Source: Penaeus vannamei (lineage: Eukaryota > Arthropoda > Malacostraca > Decapoda > Penaeidae). From it: a DNA stretch of 35,000 nt. Every line of letters begins with the position of its first letter. Position 1 is the stretch's first letter. The stretch spans positions 1,387,401-1,422,400 of the forward strand of contig NC_091566.1 in assembly GCF_042767895.1 (NCBI RefSeq). Reading direction: 5' to 3'. The translations under genes and the position numbers were made by a program. The notes under the pieces are model-generated. The model searched no databases and was not told the origin of the DNA. It saw nothing but the letters and a program-made list of their open reading frames with translations. Below are positions 25,905 to 35,000 of this stretch, in pieces.

Positions 25905-28900
25905 CTGTGTAATGATAAATGAAATTAGTTAACATGGTTTTTACCCTTCTAAAACTTATATCTACATTTCTCAGAAAAAAATTCAGAAAATAAAAACAGG
26001 TATCAGGCAAACATGTTAAAACATTGATAGTTATTCCATACTCTCTAATATAAAAAAAAATCAAATTTAATAATTCCATTGGTCCTAATTGTGATGGGTG
26101 TCTTACTCAAGAGAAACAATGAACATAAGTATCCTTCACATACAGCAAGAATATAAATGTCTTTAAAAAAATGGTGTGGGTGTGGATGTGCGTGTGCGTG
26201 TGCGTGTGCGTGTCTCTGTCTGTGTTGTGTCCCAACCCACCTTTCGACCTTTAATGAACCAAATGGACGCTGAGTACTAACCTTCCTTATGTTCAAGAGC
26301 CTGACTGATAATCCCCAGGGCTTGGGCTTGACCCTCAGCTGCATTGATTTTTTCTATCTTATCAGCTTCTGATGCTAAAATACGAGCTCTTCGCTTTCCC
26401 TCAGCAACGTTGATCTGAAACATTGGGCACAATAAAGGACAATATCTCTGCGCTTTTCTCTTTTTCTTTTTTCTTTTTTTTTTCTCTTCTTTTTTCTTTT
26501 TTCTTTTTTCTTTTTTCTCTCTTTTTTTTCTTTTTTTTTGTCATACATATTAGGAAGTCTGGGTGGTTAAAAGGAACATCTACAAAAAGAGTTACAACTT
26601 GCATCATCCATACACATATCTTTTACACACATAATATTGGTTTCTTTACCCTTAAATAATAATTGTCATTTTCAGGTATACGTGCACACTGATTAAACAC
26701 GGCAAGGGTCATCCTCCCAAAACATATAGAGAACAATCTGAGCTCATAAGAAAGTGATGAAAGTGTTAAAATATTCAATAAAGAAATATCTTTACCATCC
26801 TTTGCATACATGTAGTCCTACATTTTGTGTTTCTTTAGAGGTTAACTTATTGACACTGGGATGGTAGTAAATAAATTATGTGTTTACTGTCATTTTAGTT
26901 TATTCATTTTGTTTACACAAAGGTGGTTTTCCAAGACCTTAGTAACTAAGGAGTCAGTCACTAGTCCTACCTACCTGACCTGTTTATCCTTATCCTTGAT
27001 ATTCTGAAAGATACTTTTTTATCTCTTTGCTGCTGAAGTATTATAATAACAAAATAATAATTAACAATATCAATATCAATAGCATAAGAAAAAAATCAAG
27101 GAATGCGGAAACCAGGTGAGATTGCACGTTGCCAATTCTTTGACACCTTGGTAACAGAGTACTTGCAGAACCACCTATGTCTAAACAAAATTCACAAAAC
27201 AGAACTACAGTGGACAGTACACCTATCTGTCTCCAAAAGGTTAAGTGAAAGTGAATACTAGTGAACTATCCTATGATAAAAAATCAATCATCACAAACAA
27301 TAGAGCACAGTAAAAAAATATATATTTATTTATTTTTCAAAATATATATAAAATCTTTATCTAATTTCCAAAATATATAAAGAAAATATATAAACATCTG
27401 CACTTCACCTCGGCTTCTCTCACTCCCTCAGATTCAAGAATGGCTGCTCGTTTTCGTCTTTCAGCTTCAACCTGCATCTGCATAGCTTCTTGAACCCGAC
27501 CAGGAAGTTTGATGTCTCCTGTTGATGTAGAAAAACAAAATTAATTTGACTTTCTCCTACACAATTTATTCTCCTATACAACTCCTGGAATGTAAGAGTG
27601 ACCAGAGGAATTCATTTTACATACAATATATCTTCACTTCAGAGGAAAAGCACCAAATGAAATCTAAAATTGTTAAATCATTATAATCCCTTTATCACAC
27701 TTCACAAATATAAAACTATATCATATGCTGATATCTAAGCTTTTATTTGCTCATTTCATATCAGTCATAATGATAAGTATTATTTAGAATAATTTTAAAA
27801 TAATAATAAAAATACATAATAATAATATTAATAATAATACAACTATGCCTACTACTACTACTACTATTATTACTAATAATAATAATAATAATAATAAAAT
27901 CAATAACAATAATAGTGGTAGGAATGTCAATAATAATATAACTGAATAATGATAATAATAATAATTATTATAATAATAATAATAATAACAACAATAACAA
28001 AACAATATAAATAACAAAGGCAATGATGATGGCTATTATCATTTTTATTTTCATTTTCATTTTTGTTGTTATAATCACCATCATCATCATCATCCCAACA
28101 CCACCACCATAGTAATTACAAAGTCTGCAAGATATAGATACCTGGATATTGTGGAAGTTCAATTTATGACCTTCATAAAAAATATATATATATATAAATT
28201 GATTAAGAAAATAAGATTCAATTAAAGACCCTTATCACAACCTACCTATAGGAAATTCACTAAGTAAGATTATCAAACTTACGGATTTCATAACGGAGAC
28301 AAGTGATGCCCCAAGCTTCGGAGGCTTTGTTGATTACCTCAACAATACCAATATTTAAATTTTCTCTCTCACGGAATACGTAATCCAGGGAAATTTTTCC
28401 CAATTCTGACCTGGAAAAGATAACGAGATATTAAAAGGCTTTGTTGATTACATTAACCGTCCCTATAGGTAAATTTTCTCTCACAAATTACAGAGAAATT
28501 TTCCCCAGAGAAAAGATCAGTAGAGCATCAGAGTATTTGTAGCATCACATGGGTGTATCTTCAACAAACTGCTAGATATGTCAAATCAACATTGCTCTTT
28601 CTTAGATCGGACCAAGACTCAGATTAACCAAGTAATTGAACAACAACCATCTCTTATCTGTCCATATACTTCTAAATACTTGAAAATTTCTTGCTTTGAG
28701 TAAGTGACAGGAATAAAGAAGATAATATCAACCCATTTGTTACCAACTAAAATTATCCCTGATCAGCCATCAATGCTAGACAATATATTTATATTTTTTC
28801 TGAAAACACTTCAAATGATTTAATGTATTGCAAAGAAAAAATATTTTGAAGACTAAAAAGTATTTTCACGGCAGATTCGGAAAACTAGAAGGTACTATAA

Positions 28901-30438
28901 CTATAGTTTTATATCTAACCAATCAGTATGGTGTTGATGTCCTTAACACATACATCTATACAACAGGTTTCAAGGATGGGATTCCAGCAAGATGGAATAT
29001 GACATCAAACATTACAGATTTATTAAAGAAACAGGACAGAAGTCTACTGAAGCATCTACCAGGTTATTAGATGAATCGTTCCTATGACAGATATGCAAAG
29101 TTCTGAACTCTCCATACTATTTACTGCTCCCAAAGGCATGTCATATACTTGCTTCTGTTACAGTTACATTTTCTTCCTTTATACATATATCAGTTATTAA
29201 GGCATGAATAGTAAATAAATCATATGCTTTGCAGAACCAACCTCATTGTAGTTTGTGCTAGCTGTGTGATGGCAAATTCTGGATCTTCTACTCCATAACT
29301 TGCTCGGTATGGATCCAAAATACGCAGATACAACACTCCATCTATGCTCAATGTCACATTATCTGTAGATGATCAGATAAAAATTTGCATGATAACACTT
29401 TAATATTTCCTTCTGAAAATATCAATACACAATAAGCAAGCATTATGTTCACTAAAAATTCTCAACATTCATTTCAATAATCATCATGAATAATGTCCAA
29501 CACCATAAAAAGAAGGTCAAGAATGCATGCTGCGTTTCTATATACCATTTGCATTCACTGATATTCTCACTTACCAGAAGTAATTGCAGCTTGTTTTGGA
29601 ACATCTATGGCAATTTCCTTTAAGCTTTGTACGTATTTGACTCGGTCTAAGAAAGGAATCAGTACATTAATTCCAGGTTCAAGTATCCGATGGAATTTTC
29701 CCATTCGTTCCACAACCCAAGCCTGTAATCAAAATAGAAAATATAGGTTTAAATAGAGACAGGTTACAGTTTTTGGTATGTCAGTAGCTCTGGACCAAAG
29801 GCCCATAAATGCCACAAAATGCAGTTGAAAATCAAATGTGATTAGAAATAACTGACATATCATTAAATAATATAATGGAAAGAGACATTTTAGCAGGGAA
29901 TTCACTGGGGCCCCTCTACTTATATGCTATTCAAGTAGAGTATAATTTTCTGTCTATATAAAAAATTATTAGTAAAGCATAAACTGCAATCAATTTCTAA
30001 CCAAGCAAAACTACGGTCAATTTACAATGAAGCAATAACAGAATCTTTGTCATCAATCTATAACTAGCTGTTCTTTAGTTGCCATTAATCAATTTTATAC
30101 ACTGTTTAGACATGAATTAGTTCTGTATCTAACCAATTTATGTACAACACTCATGACAAAGACAAAGTCATTTTCCGATACATAATACTCAAATAAAAGC
30201 CTTTGCATCTACTCCATTTCTACTACTTCAATTTTTTTACTAAAAAAATAACAAGTATGTGAACGCACAAACTATTAAATGGTTCCCCATATCATATGAC
30301 AACTAAAATAAATTCTGAAATTTGTAATAATGATGCATAATTACAGACCTCTTGTTGTGGTACAAACAGCACGACAGTATTGAGTGGCAAATGTGATCTG
30401 TTTCTCACTGCCTGTACTGCAGGTGAACTTCGCGCTTC
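25666..30438 (-). CDS. STOML2: Stomatin-like protein 2, mitochondrial (first exon not included)
   Basis: Seven exons, joined 30438-30349, 29722-29575, 29362-29242, 28410-28283, 27518-27409, 26414-26282, 25904-25666: 969 nt, 322 residues plus stop, all GT-AG, phases consistent. The product is an inner-membrane SPFH scaffold that in animals binds cardiolipin and prohibitins and supports mitochondrial fusion and respiratory complexes. Seen here: LNTVVLFVPQQEAWVVERMG at the SPFH start; FHRILEPGINVLIPFLDRV; LDPYRASYGVEDPEFAITQL; SELGKISLDYVFRERENLN; CLRYEI; a long heptad/hendecad helix (EAMQMQVEAERRKRAAILES onward); and the C-terminal Band-7 extension with YIQAFQNMATKNNTLILPAN. The start codon and presequence must lie upstream; no Met is available in the first visible exon. 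The helix is about 11 residues shorter than my recollection of the human protein. Confidence 0.95.
26168..26226. repeat. Short TGCG/TG tract
   Basis: GTGTGCG units in the intron between STOML2 exons 7 and 8. Confidence 0.85.
26282..26414 (-). CDS. STOML2: STOML2 exon 7: coiled-coil, shortened
   Basis: Acceptor GTTTCAG phase 0, donor GGAAG|GTTAGT phase 1. Encodes INVAEGKRRARILASEADKI, then EKINAAEGQAQALGIISQAL. Compared with my recollection of the human helix it lacks about 11 residues just after INAAEGQAQ; both ends of the exon align, so this is not a missed exon. Confidence 0.92.
26449..26541. repeat. (CTTTTTT)n tract
   Basis: T-rich CTTTTTT repeats beginning about 35 bases upstream, in gene orientation, of STOML2 exon 7; on the transcribed strand it is A-rich with G. 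Confidence 0.92.
27409..27518 (-). CDS. STOML2: STOML2 exon 6: helix after the SPFH domain
   Basis: Acceptor TCAACAG phase 1, donor GCCGAG|GTGAAG phase 0. Encodes DIKLPGRVQEAMQMQVEAER, then RKRAAILESEGVREAE, the charged coiled-coil used for oligomerisation. Confidence 0.95.
27785..28090. repeat. AAT/ATT/CAT trinucleotide tract in a STOML2 intron
   Basis: AAT, ACT and ATC trinucleotides between exons 5 and 6. No exon in it. Confidence 0.92.
28283..28410 (-). CDS. STOML2: STOML2 exon 5: SPFH core
   Basis: Acceptor TTTTCCAG, donor ATCC|GTAAGT. Encodes SELGKISLDYVFRERENLN, then VINKASEAWGITCLRYEI. A decayed partial copy of this exon lies 25-105 bases upstream of its acceptor in the intron. Confidence 0.95.
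28435..28515 (-). pseudogene. Decayed partial copy of STOML2 exon 5 in the adjacent intron
   Basis: AGGCTTTGTTGATTAC, then AAATTTTCTCTC, ACAGAGAAATTTTCCCC and a GAGAAAAG end align in the same order and orientation with exon 5 and its acceptor region (about 28,327-28,419), with small deletions and no working acceptor or frame. Confidence 0.8.
29242..29362 (-). CDS. STOML2: STOML2 exon 4: SPFH core
   Basis: Acceptor ATCTACAG, donor ATGAG|GTTGGT (phase 2 out). Encodes NVTLSIDGVLYLRILDPYRA, then SYGVEDPEFAITQLAQTTM, very close to vertebrate STOML2. Confidence 0.95.
29575..29722 (-). CDS. STOML2: STOML2 exon 3: SPFH core
   Basis: Acceptor ATTACAG phase 0, donor TCTG|GTAAGT phase 1. Encodes AWVVERMGKFHRILEPGINV through DRVKYVQSLKEIAIDVPKQA. 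Confidence 0.95.
30349..30438 (-). CDS. STOML2: STOML2 coding exon 2 (first certain exon)
   Basis: 30 codons, phase 0 at both ends (acceptor TTTTTACAG, donor GAG|GTCTGT). EARSSPAVQAVRNRSHLPL, serine- and arginine-rich and without acidic residues after the first, fits the end of a mitochondrial presequence. It is followed by NTVVLFVPQQE, identical to the conserved family start. Confidence 0.92.
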
Positions 30439-30810
30439 CTGTAAAAATATGGAAAAGTAACAGCGATAAAATAAAAAATATCAACTATGACATCAACATT
30501 AAGAAATATAACAATAATAATAATAATAATATCAATAATAATGACTATGACCATGATAGTGATAGTGACATGGTTAAAAATAAAGATGATAATAATAATA
30601 ATAAACACTACTAACATGACTGACTCAAACACAAGATGACTGGCTGACTGACTGAATGACTGGATAGATTGATGAGTGGAAGACAGAACATAAGGAAAGA
30701 GAGAGCAAAGGAAGATAGGCAAAATGACCAGACTGGGAAGTATGCACACTCCACATATTTTCCTTCTTAAAAGGGTACACTAGGTATTTTGTCAATGCTT
30801 TCCAGATGTC

Positions 30811-31271
<461 letters not shown>

Positions 31272-31289
31272 CTGCAGACTAATCATGAA

Positions 31290-32540
31290 GGAGAGACTGG
31301 ATTATGTTGATAAAATATAAGAAATTCAGGATGCTGAATCTTATAGTTAATCTTTACAGTATGCACTAATGTCCAGGAAATTATATTCTTGTAGAGGACA
31401 AAAAGTTGTAGTCATTGGTACAAGAAATAATATGCAAACATGAACACTAATGCCACAAATAAAGGAAAGAGATCCGGAAAGTCCACTTGGTTCTCCCAAG
31501 TTTCAGCAATATCTTGCCGTGTATAAAGGGTAAAGACAATAATTTGCCAGGGGTGTTGGGGGGCAAAGCTCCCTATTAACCCTCCCCTCAGGCAGTAATT
31601 CCCAATCATCAATCATATTAACTTAGATTGTTGACTAAATTTTGTGATATGGAGTTGGGGAGTACGTCCATACTATAAAGAATTACTAGTTTTATAAATG
31701 TTTGTATATCATACTCTAACATCACCTTGGTAGCAATTGGCTATATTGAGAGGCTAATATACTTAATATTACTATAGATAGCCTACAATAAATAGGTTAT
31801 TACTGAAATATAGTCGTCATAATACATGTAACTCTTACAAGCACTGTCATGCACGATATATTTTTATTCAAATTAACATAAGAGGATGAACAGTATAAAA
31901 TTCAGATGTATAGTGCTTCTAAACGAACCATACAAATCACATTTTTGTGCTAAACTTCTGTACAAGATTTTTTTGTGTTCTATTCTGCCCGACCAGGAAT
32001 TTTGCCTGACAGACTGGGATCACATAATAACTGCCTTACTTTCCAATATCACTGAGATGAGTGGTTTCACAGATTGAGTGACACACGACAGACTAATGGA
32101 CAGACAGACAAAAGATTGATAGACCTTGATAGGTAAGTAGGTTCGTAGACAGACAGATACAGGTGGAGAAACATACTGAAAACATGTGCAAAGTAAAATT
32201 CCATTCTATTTATATAAATACATAAGCAATAGTGTCTTTAGCTAAAAAAAATTAAAATAAGAGTTTATATACGTTCCCATGTGGCTTCGATGCCCTTTTT
32301 ATATCTTCCGTTTACCTTCATGAAGGTGTATTTCATCATAGACTTCATTGACCTATCTATCGTCTTTTACGAAACACGAGAGAATTTTCCCTCGCCTTGA
32401 AAGACATCAAAGGACAGAGTACAAAGAGGAAAGAAATACACTTTATGACAAGGAAAATCACTTATTCATACAAGCGTTATAAATGTAAGACACGACACCA
32501 CCCATTCATTCCACTCGCTCCACCACAAGCATTGCCTCAG
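31290..32540. other. Upstream or first-intron sequence of STOML2
   Basis: AT-rich, no element recognised apart from the candidate exons above; short CAGACAGA repeats near 32,080-32,160. Confidence 0.4.
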
Positions 32541-32561
32541 ACACACAATTCTACGAAGCAT
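32322..32561 (-). other. Two candidate first exons of STOML2 (unresolved)
   Basis: Candidate a: ATG at 32,561-32,559 opens MLRRIVCLRQCLW, a good presequence start, but only weak phase-0 donors follow (GTGGTG types). Candidate b: MKSMMKYTFMK ends exactly in phase 0 at GAAG|GTAAAC near 32,322, a better donor with a less typical presequence. The next exon requires phase 0. Neither is proven, and exon 1 could lie elsewhere. Confidence 0.3.
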
Positions 32562-32563
32562 AT

Positions 32564-32920
32564 ATGACAATCTGGCCGCCCTTTAAACGCCAGATAGCAA
32601 GAGGAACACTAAATATTACCAGCAGACTTCTACACGGCCGCAAAGCTCCTCTTATAGTTGCACTAATCATCTTTGTGATTAATTTTTCCCTGCCTCTGGG
32701 TTCAGCCTCGTCAACTTGTTATGAAAACTTCTATTACTCCGTCTGCTACATGGGTTATAAAATTTATAATATTATCTATGTCCTGTCTTATGGTGACAAT
32801 GCGTATATTATAAATGTAGATTTTAATGATAACTGTGTAAATTTAGAGATTGATACGAAAAACAGTGGCAAAATCATTTTATATAAGAATGATGTTGGTA
32901 ATGGCGACTTTATTTACTGA
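32564..32920 (+). CDS. Unrecognised 118-codon ORF with a hydrophobic segment
   Basis: Encodes a basic N-terminus (MTIWPPFKRQIARG), a hydrophobic stretch APLIVALIIFVINFSLPLG at about residues 28-46 that could be a signal anchor or signal peptide, then a tyrosine- and asparagine-rich region with three cysteines. No family recognised. It starts 3 bases from candidate STOML2 ATG a on the other strand. Chance is quite possible in such AT-rich DNA; a small divergent gene or part of an exon is the alternative. Confidence 0.25.
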   Translation: MTIWPPFKRQIARGTLNITSRLLHGRKAPLIVALIIFVINFSLPLGSASSTCYENFYYSVCYMGYKIYNIIYVLSYGDNAYIINVDFNDNCVNLEIDTKNSGKIILYKNDVGNGDFIY

Positions 32921-33597
32921 TATTCATTTATTCACAAGAAATTTATAAATATAAATATAACCTACATTTAGCAATAACTTCACTCACAAGCCTCGAAATT
33001 ATCAAAGCCCCAGGTTTTATCGTATAAATTTTGTACCTGTGTCCTCCAACCCTAAGCGTTCGGCCAATTCAGATTATACGGACGCATGTATACCCGGCTT
33101 TGACAGTTGGTAGAGCTTCTTCCAATGAATGGTGGTCATGGTAAAATATAATAATTGTTGCGAATGTTGAGCCATGAAAGGTATTATGATGATGACAAAA
33201 ACATCCAGAGGCATTATCTGAATATGATTAAATAAAAAGTTTTGGCATATATTTTGGATTTCTAGTAATGGTTCATCAGATGTTTTGCACAGTTAAAGGG
33301 ACTTTGTATATACTTTAAATCGTCGTTGTTAAAGTGGTAGCCATACATATTAATTTACGAAAACTTTAGCGAAGTCTAGTAAGCATGAGTAAATTATCAT
33401 CTATGTTCATGTTGATATAATAACTAAATGGTTAATTTTTTCACCCCCCCCCCCTCTCCTGTCACCAATGTGAGAGCCGTGTTAAAGAAAGGCTGGCTTT
33501 GTGCCTGAGGGAGCCATGGGCGCGGTATTCCCTTATCCCACAAGAGGACCCTGAGGGGGGGAGGCTATTTCTCTCCCCGACATACTCCTGGCTTACC

Positions 33598-34968
33598 ATG
33601 GCTAGTAATGAGGATTTTACACCCTCATTAGGGCCTTTGTGGCTTGCCCCTTTATCAGCTAGCTCCACAGATTTAATTCTCCCGATTCCGGAGCCCAAGC
33701 TCTCCTTTGACCACGACTCCGAACGCTGCTACTACTACCCCAGCCTTAATGCCTACTTCCACCTCAGTCCAGTCCAAATTATCCACCCAGACCATTACTT
33801 AACCTCCAAAAAATATTCCTCTTCCCCAACATCCTCTACTTCACCTCCTCCACCTCACAATTTTCTGCACCCACTACCCCCTCCTCTCCTAATACCACTC
33901 TGCAGCCTTATCGTCCACCTTTCCGCAGTATACCTCTCTCAACACCACTCCCTCTTCCACATGTCCCCGCCCATCTACTACTCCCACGTCTACAAACCTT
34001 TTGAAACTCAGTGTAGCCCAGATACAATTTTCCGTTACCCATCTACTTACTCTGACAACTGTCTCCTCTTCCAGCAATGTCTAAAAAAAGGCAGTTTCCT
34101 TCCACATCCGCCATCTTGTCACTGTTATATCCGAGTTTCAAGCTAAAGCGTTATCAGCCCTAGATGACTTCACAGACAAACTCATGCCTACCTAGCCCCA
34201 TCTCTCCCTCAATACCTGTACCGGAAATATCTCCATCTCCCACACTAACTGCCCTGTCTACGGCAAGGATTGGTCAGATTGAGGAGACCTGATCGCCTAC
34301 TTCATGGTCTCATGATACAGTTTAAGTACACTGATTACAGTGTTATACCATTCCCCTTAGGACCCGCTATAAGTCCACTAATATTGTTGAGAGTACTTTC
34401 CGTAGACATGACCTCACTTTTAATGTTCATATTGGCGAAGAGTCCATACTGCTCCGATCATGTCAACCCCCCCCCCCTCGTCAGTGTCAGAATTGTTGGC
34501 CATGAGCGTGACGTCACTGTTCTGCTGTCACGCTCATGTGTATTTCATAAGGACTGCCCTACCTACAAGTTTGAGTCCGAGGTGGCAATTCTCAGATTCA
34601 ACCTTGGCCTCACTTGAAGAAGCACGCAACAAAGTCTTTCTAACTCCCAAGATGTTTCTACATCTCCGCCAACATCTCTTCCCATTCCCACTACTACTCC
34701 CTCCCTTTCCCAGTCAAATTCTTTTGCCATTCTAAATCCAAACGCCCCGATCTCCACTACTATTCCAGACACTTCAATCTCTACTTCCCCGGTACCTACC
34801 CTTCTTCCTCCTCGCTCAACTCATCGCACAAGACAACCCAAACGTTCCACTCCATCTTCTAAGGCATCCCCTCCTCCATCAACCTCTCCCTCCTCCTCAA
34901 ACGACTGTCCCCTTTTCTCCCCCTTTAGGAAAACCTTTGTTTCTCAGAAACTCTCGAAAGCATTTTAA
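33598..34968 (+). pseudogene. Jockey-like non-LTR retrotransposon ORF1 (gag), frameshifted
   Basis: ATG at 33,598 opens MASNEDFTPSLGPLWLAPLS and FDHDSERCYYYPSLNAYFHL. After frameshifts, about 34,360-34,450 reads RYKSTNIVESTFRRHDLTF and NVHIGEES. About 34,470-34,520 reads PPRQCQNCW, the first zinc-knuckle cysteines; then FHKDCPTYKFESEVAILRFN and LEEARNK, the conserved end of Jockey-type gag. A proline/serine tail ends SQKLSKAF with TAA at 34,966-34,968. ORF1 normally packages element RNA. At least two frameshifts, so it is inactive. The 5' UTR probably starts near 33,450, after the C run; ORF2 would lie beyond the window. The preceding 32,930-33,440 holds no clear gene. Confidence 0.82.
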
Positions 34969-35000
34969 ACTATCTCATCCCGATCCAAGATAACATACCT

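Noticed and set aside
28828..29070. 80-codon plus ORF in a STOML2 intron
   Set aside because: No recognisable domain or splice context; length is within chance for AT-rich DNA.
33462..34077. Minus-strand ORFs over the retroelement ORF1
   Set aside because: The plus strand carries the gag motifs; the minus frames have none.

Overview
The window looks like nuclear DNA of a decapod crustacean, most likely a penaeid shrimp. This is an inference from three things: spliceosomal genes with GT-AG introns, a very heavy load of long simple repeats (TA/TG/CT/AAT tracts of hundreds of bases), and many decayed Jockey-like non-LTR retroelements. No bacterial-type feature is present. Only two protein genes can be reconstructed with confidence, and both lie on the minus strand.

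Gene 1 (about 15,778 down to 1,478) is a nine-exon gene. The exons join in frame, with every internal junction in phase 1, to give a 497-residue predicted secreted protein: signal peptide, short helical segment, PLAC-like six-cysteine module, Ig, Ig, second PLAC-like module, Ig, stop. Each PLAC-like module is one exon and each Ig domain is two. I do not recognise this domain order. PLAC modules are normally C-terminal in papilin, lacunin and ADAMTS-type matrix proteins. Four of its introns (3, 6, 7, 8) carry unrelated minisatellites that run to within about 10-35 bases of splice sites.

Gene 2 (25,666 to at least 30,438) is the mitochondrial stomatin-like protein 2 (STOML2/SLP-2). Seven coding exons give 322 residues, from just before the SPFH domain to the C-terminus. 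The first exon, with the start codon and mitochondrial presequence, is not certain; two candidates are noted near 32.3 and 32.56 kb. A decayed partial copy of one exon lies in the adjacent intron.

Between and around the genes: 15.8-17.7 kb holds two inverted copies of a retroelement 3' tail plus the C-terminal end of an ORF2. 18.2-20.5 kb holds two TTAA-flanked inverted-repeat DNA elements, the larger containing a nested inverted-repeat element and a head-to-head palindrome of the same retroelement tail. 20.5-22.1 kb is a decayed minus-strand Jockey-like ORF2 (reverse transcriptase then RNase H). 22.2-23.5 kb is AAT-type repeat. 23.5-25.5 kb is mostly unique non-coding sequence with one small inverted-repeat element. 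31.3-33.4 kb is upstream sequence of STOML2 with one unrecognised 118-codon ORF. 33.5-34.97 kb is a frameshifted Jockey-like ORF1 (gag) on the plus strand, running toward the window end. The two host genes show no functional link.
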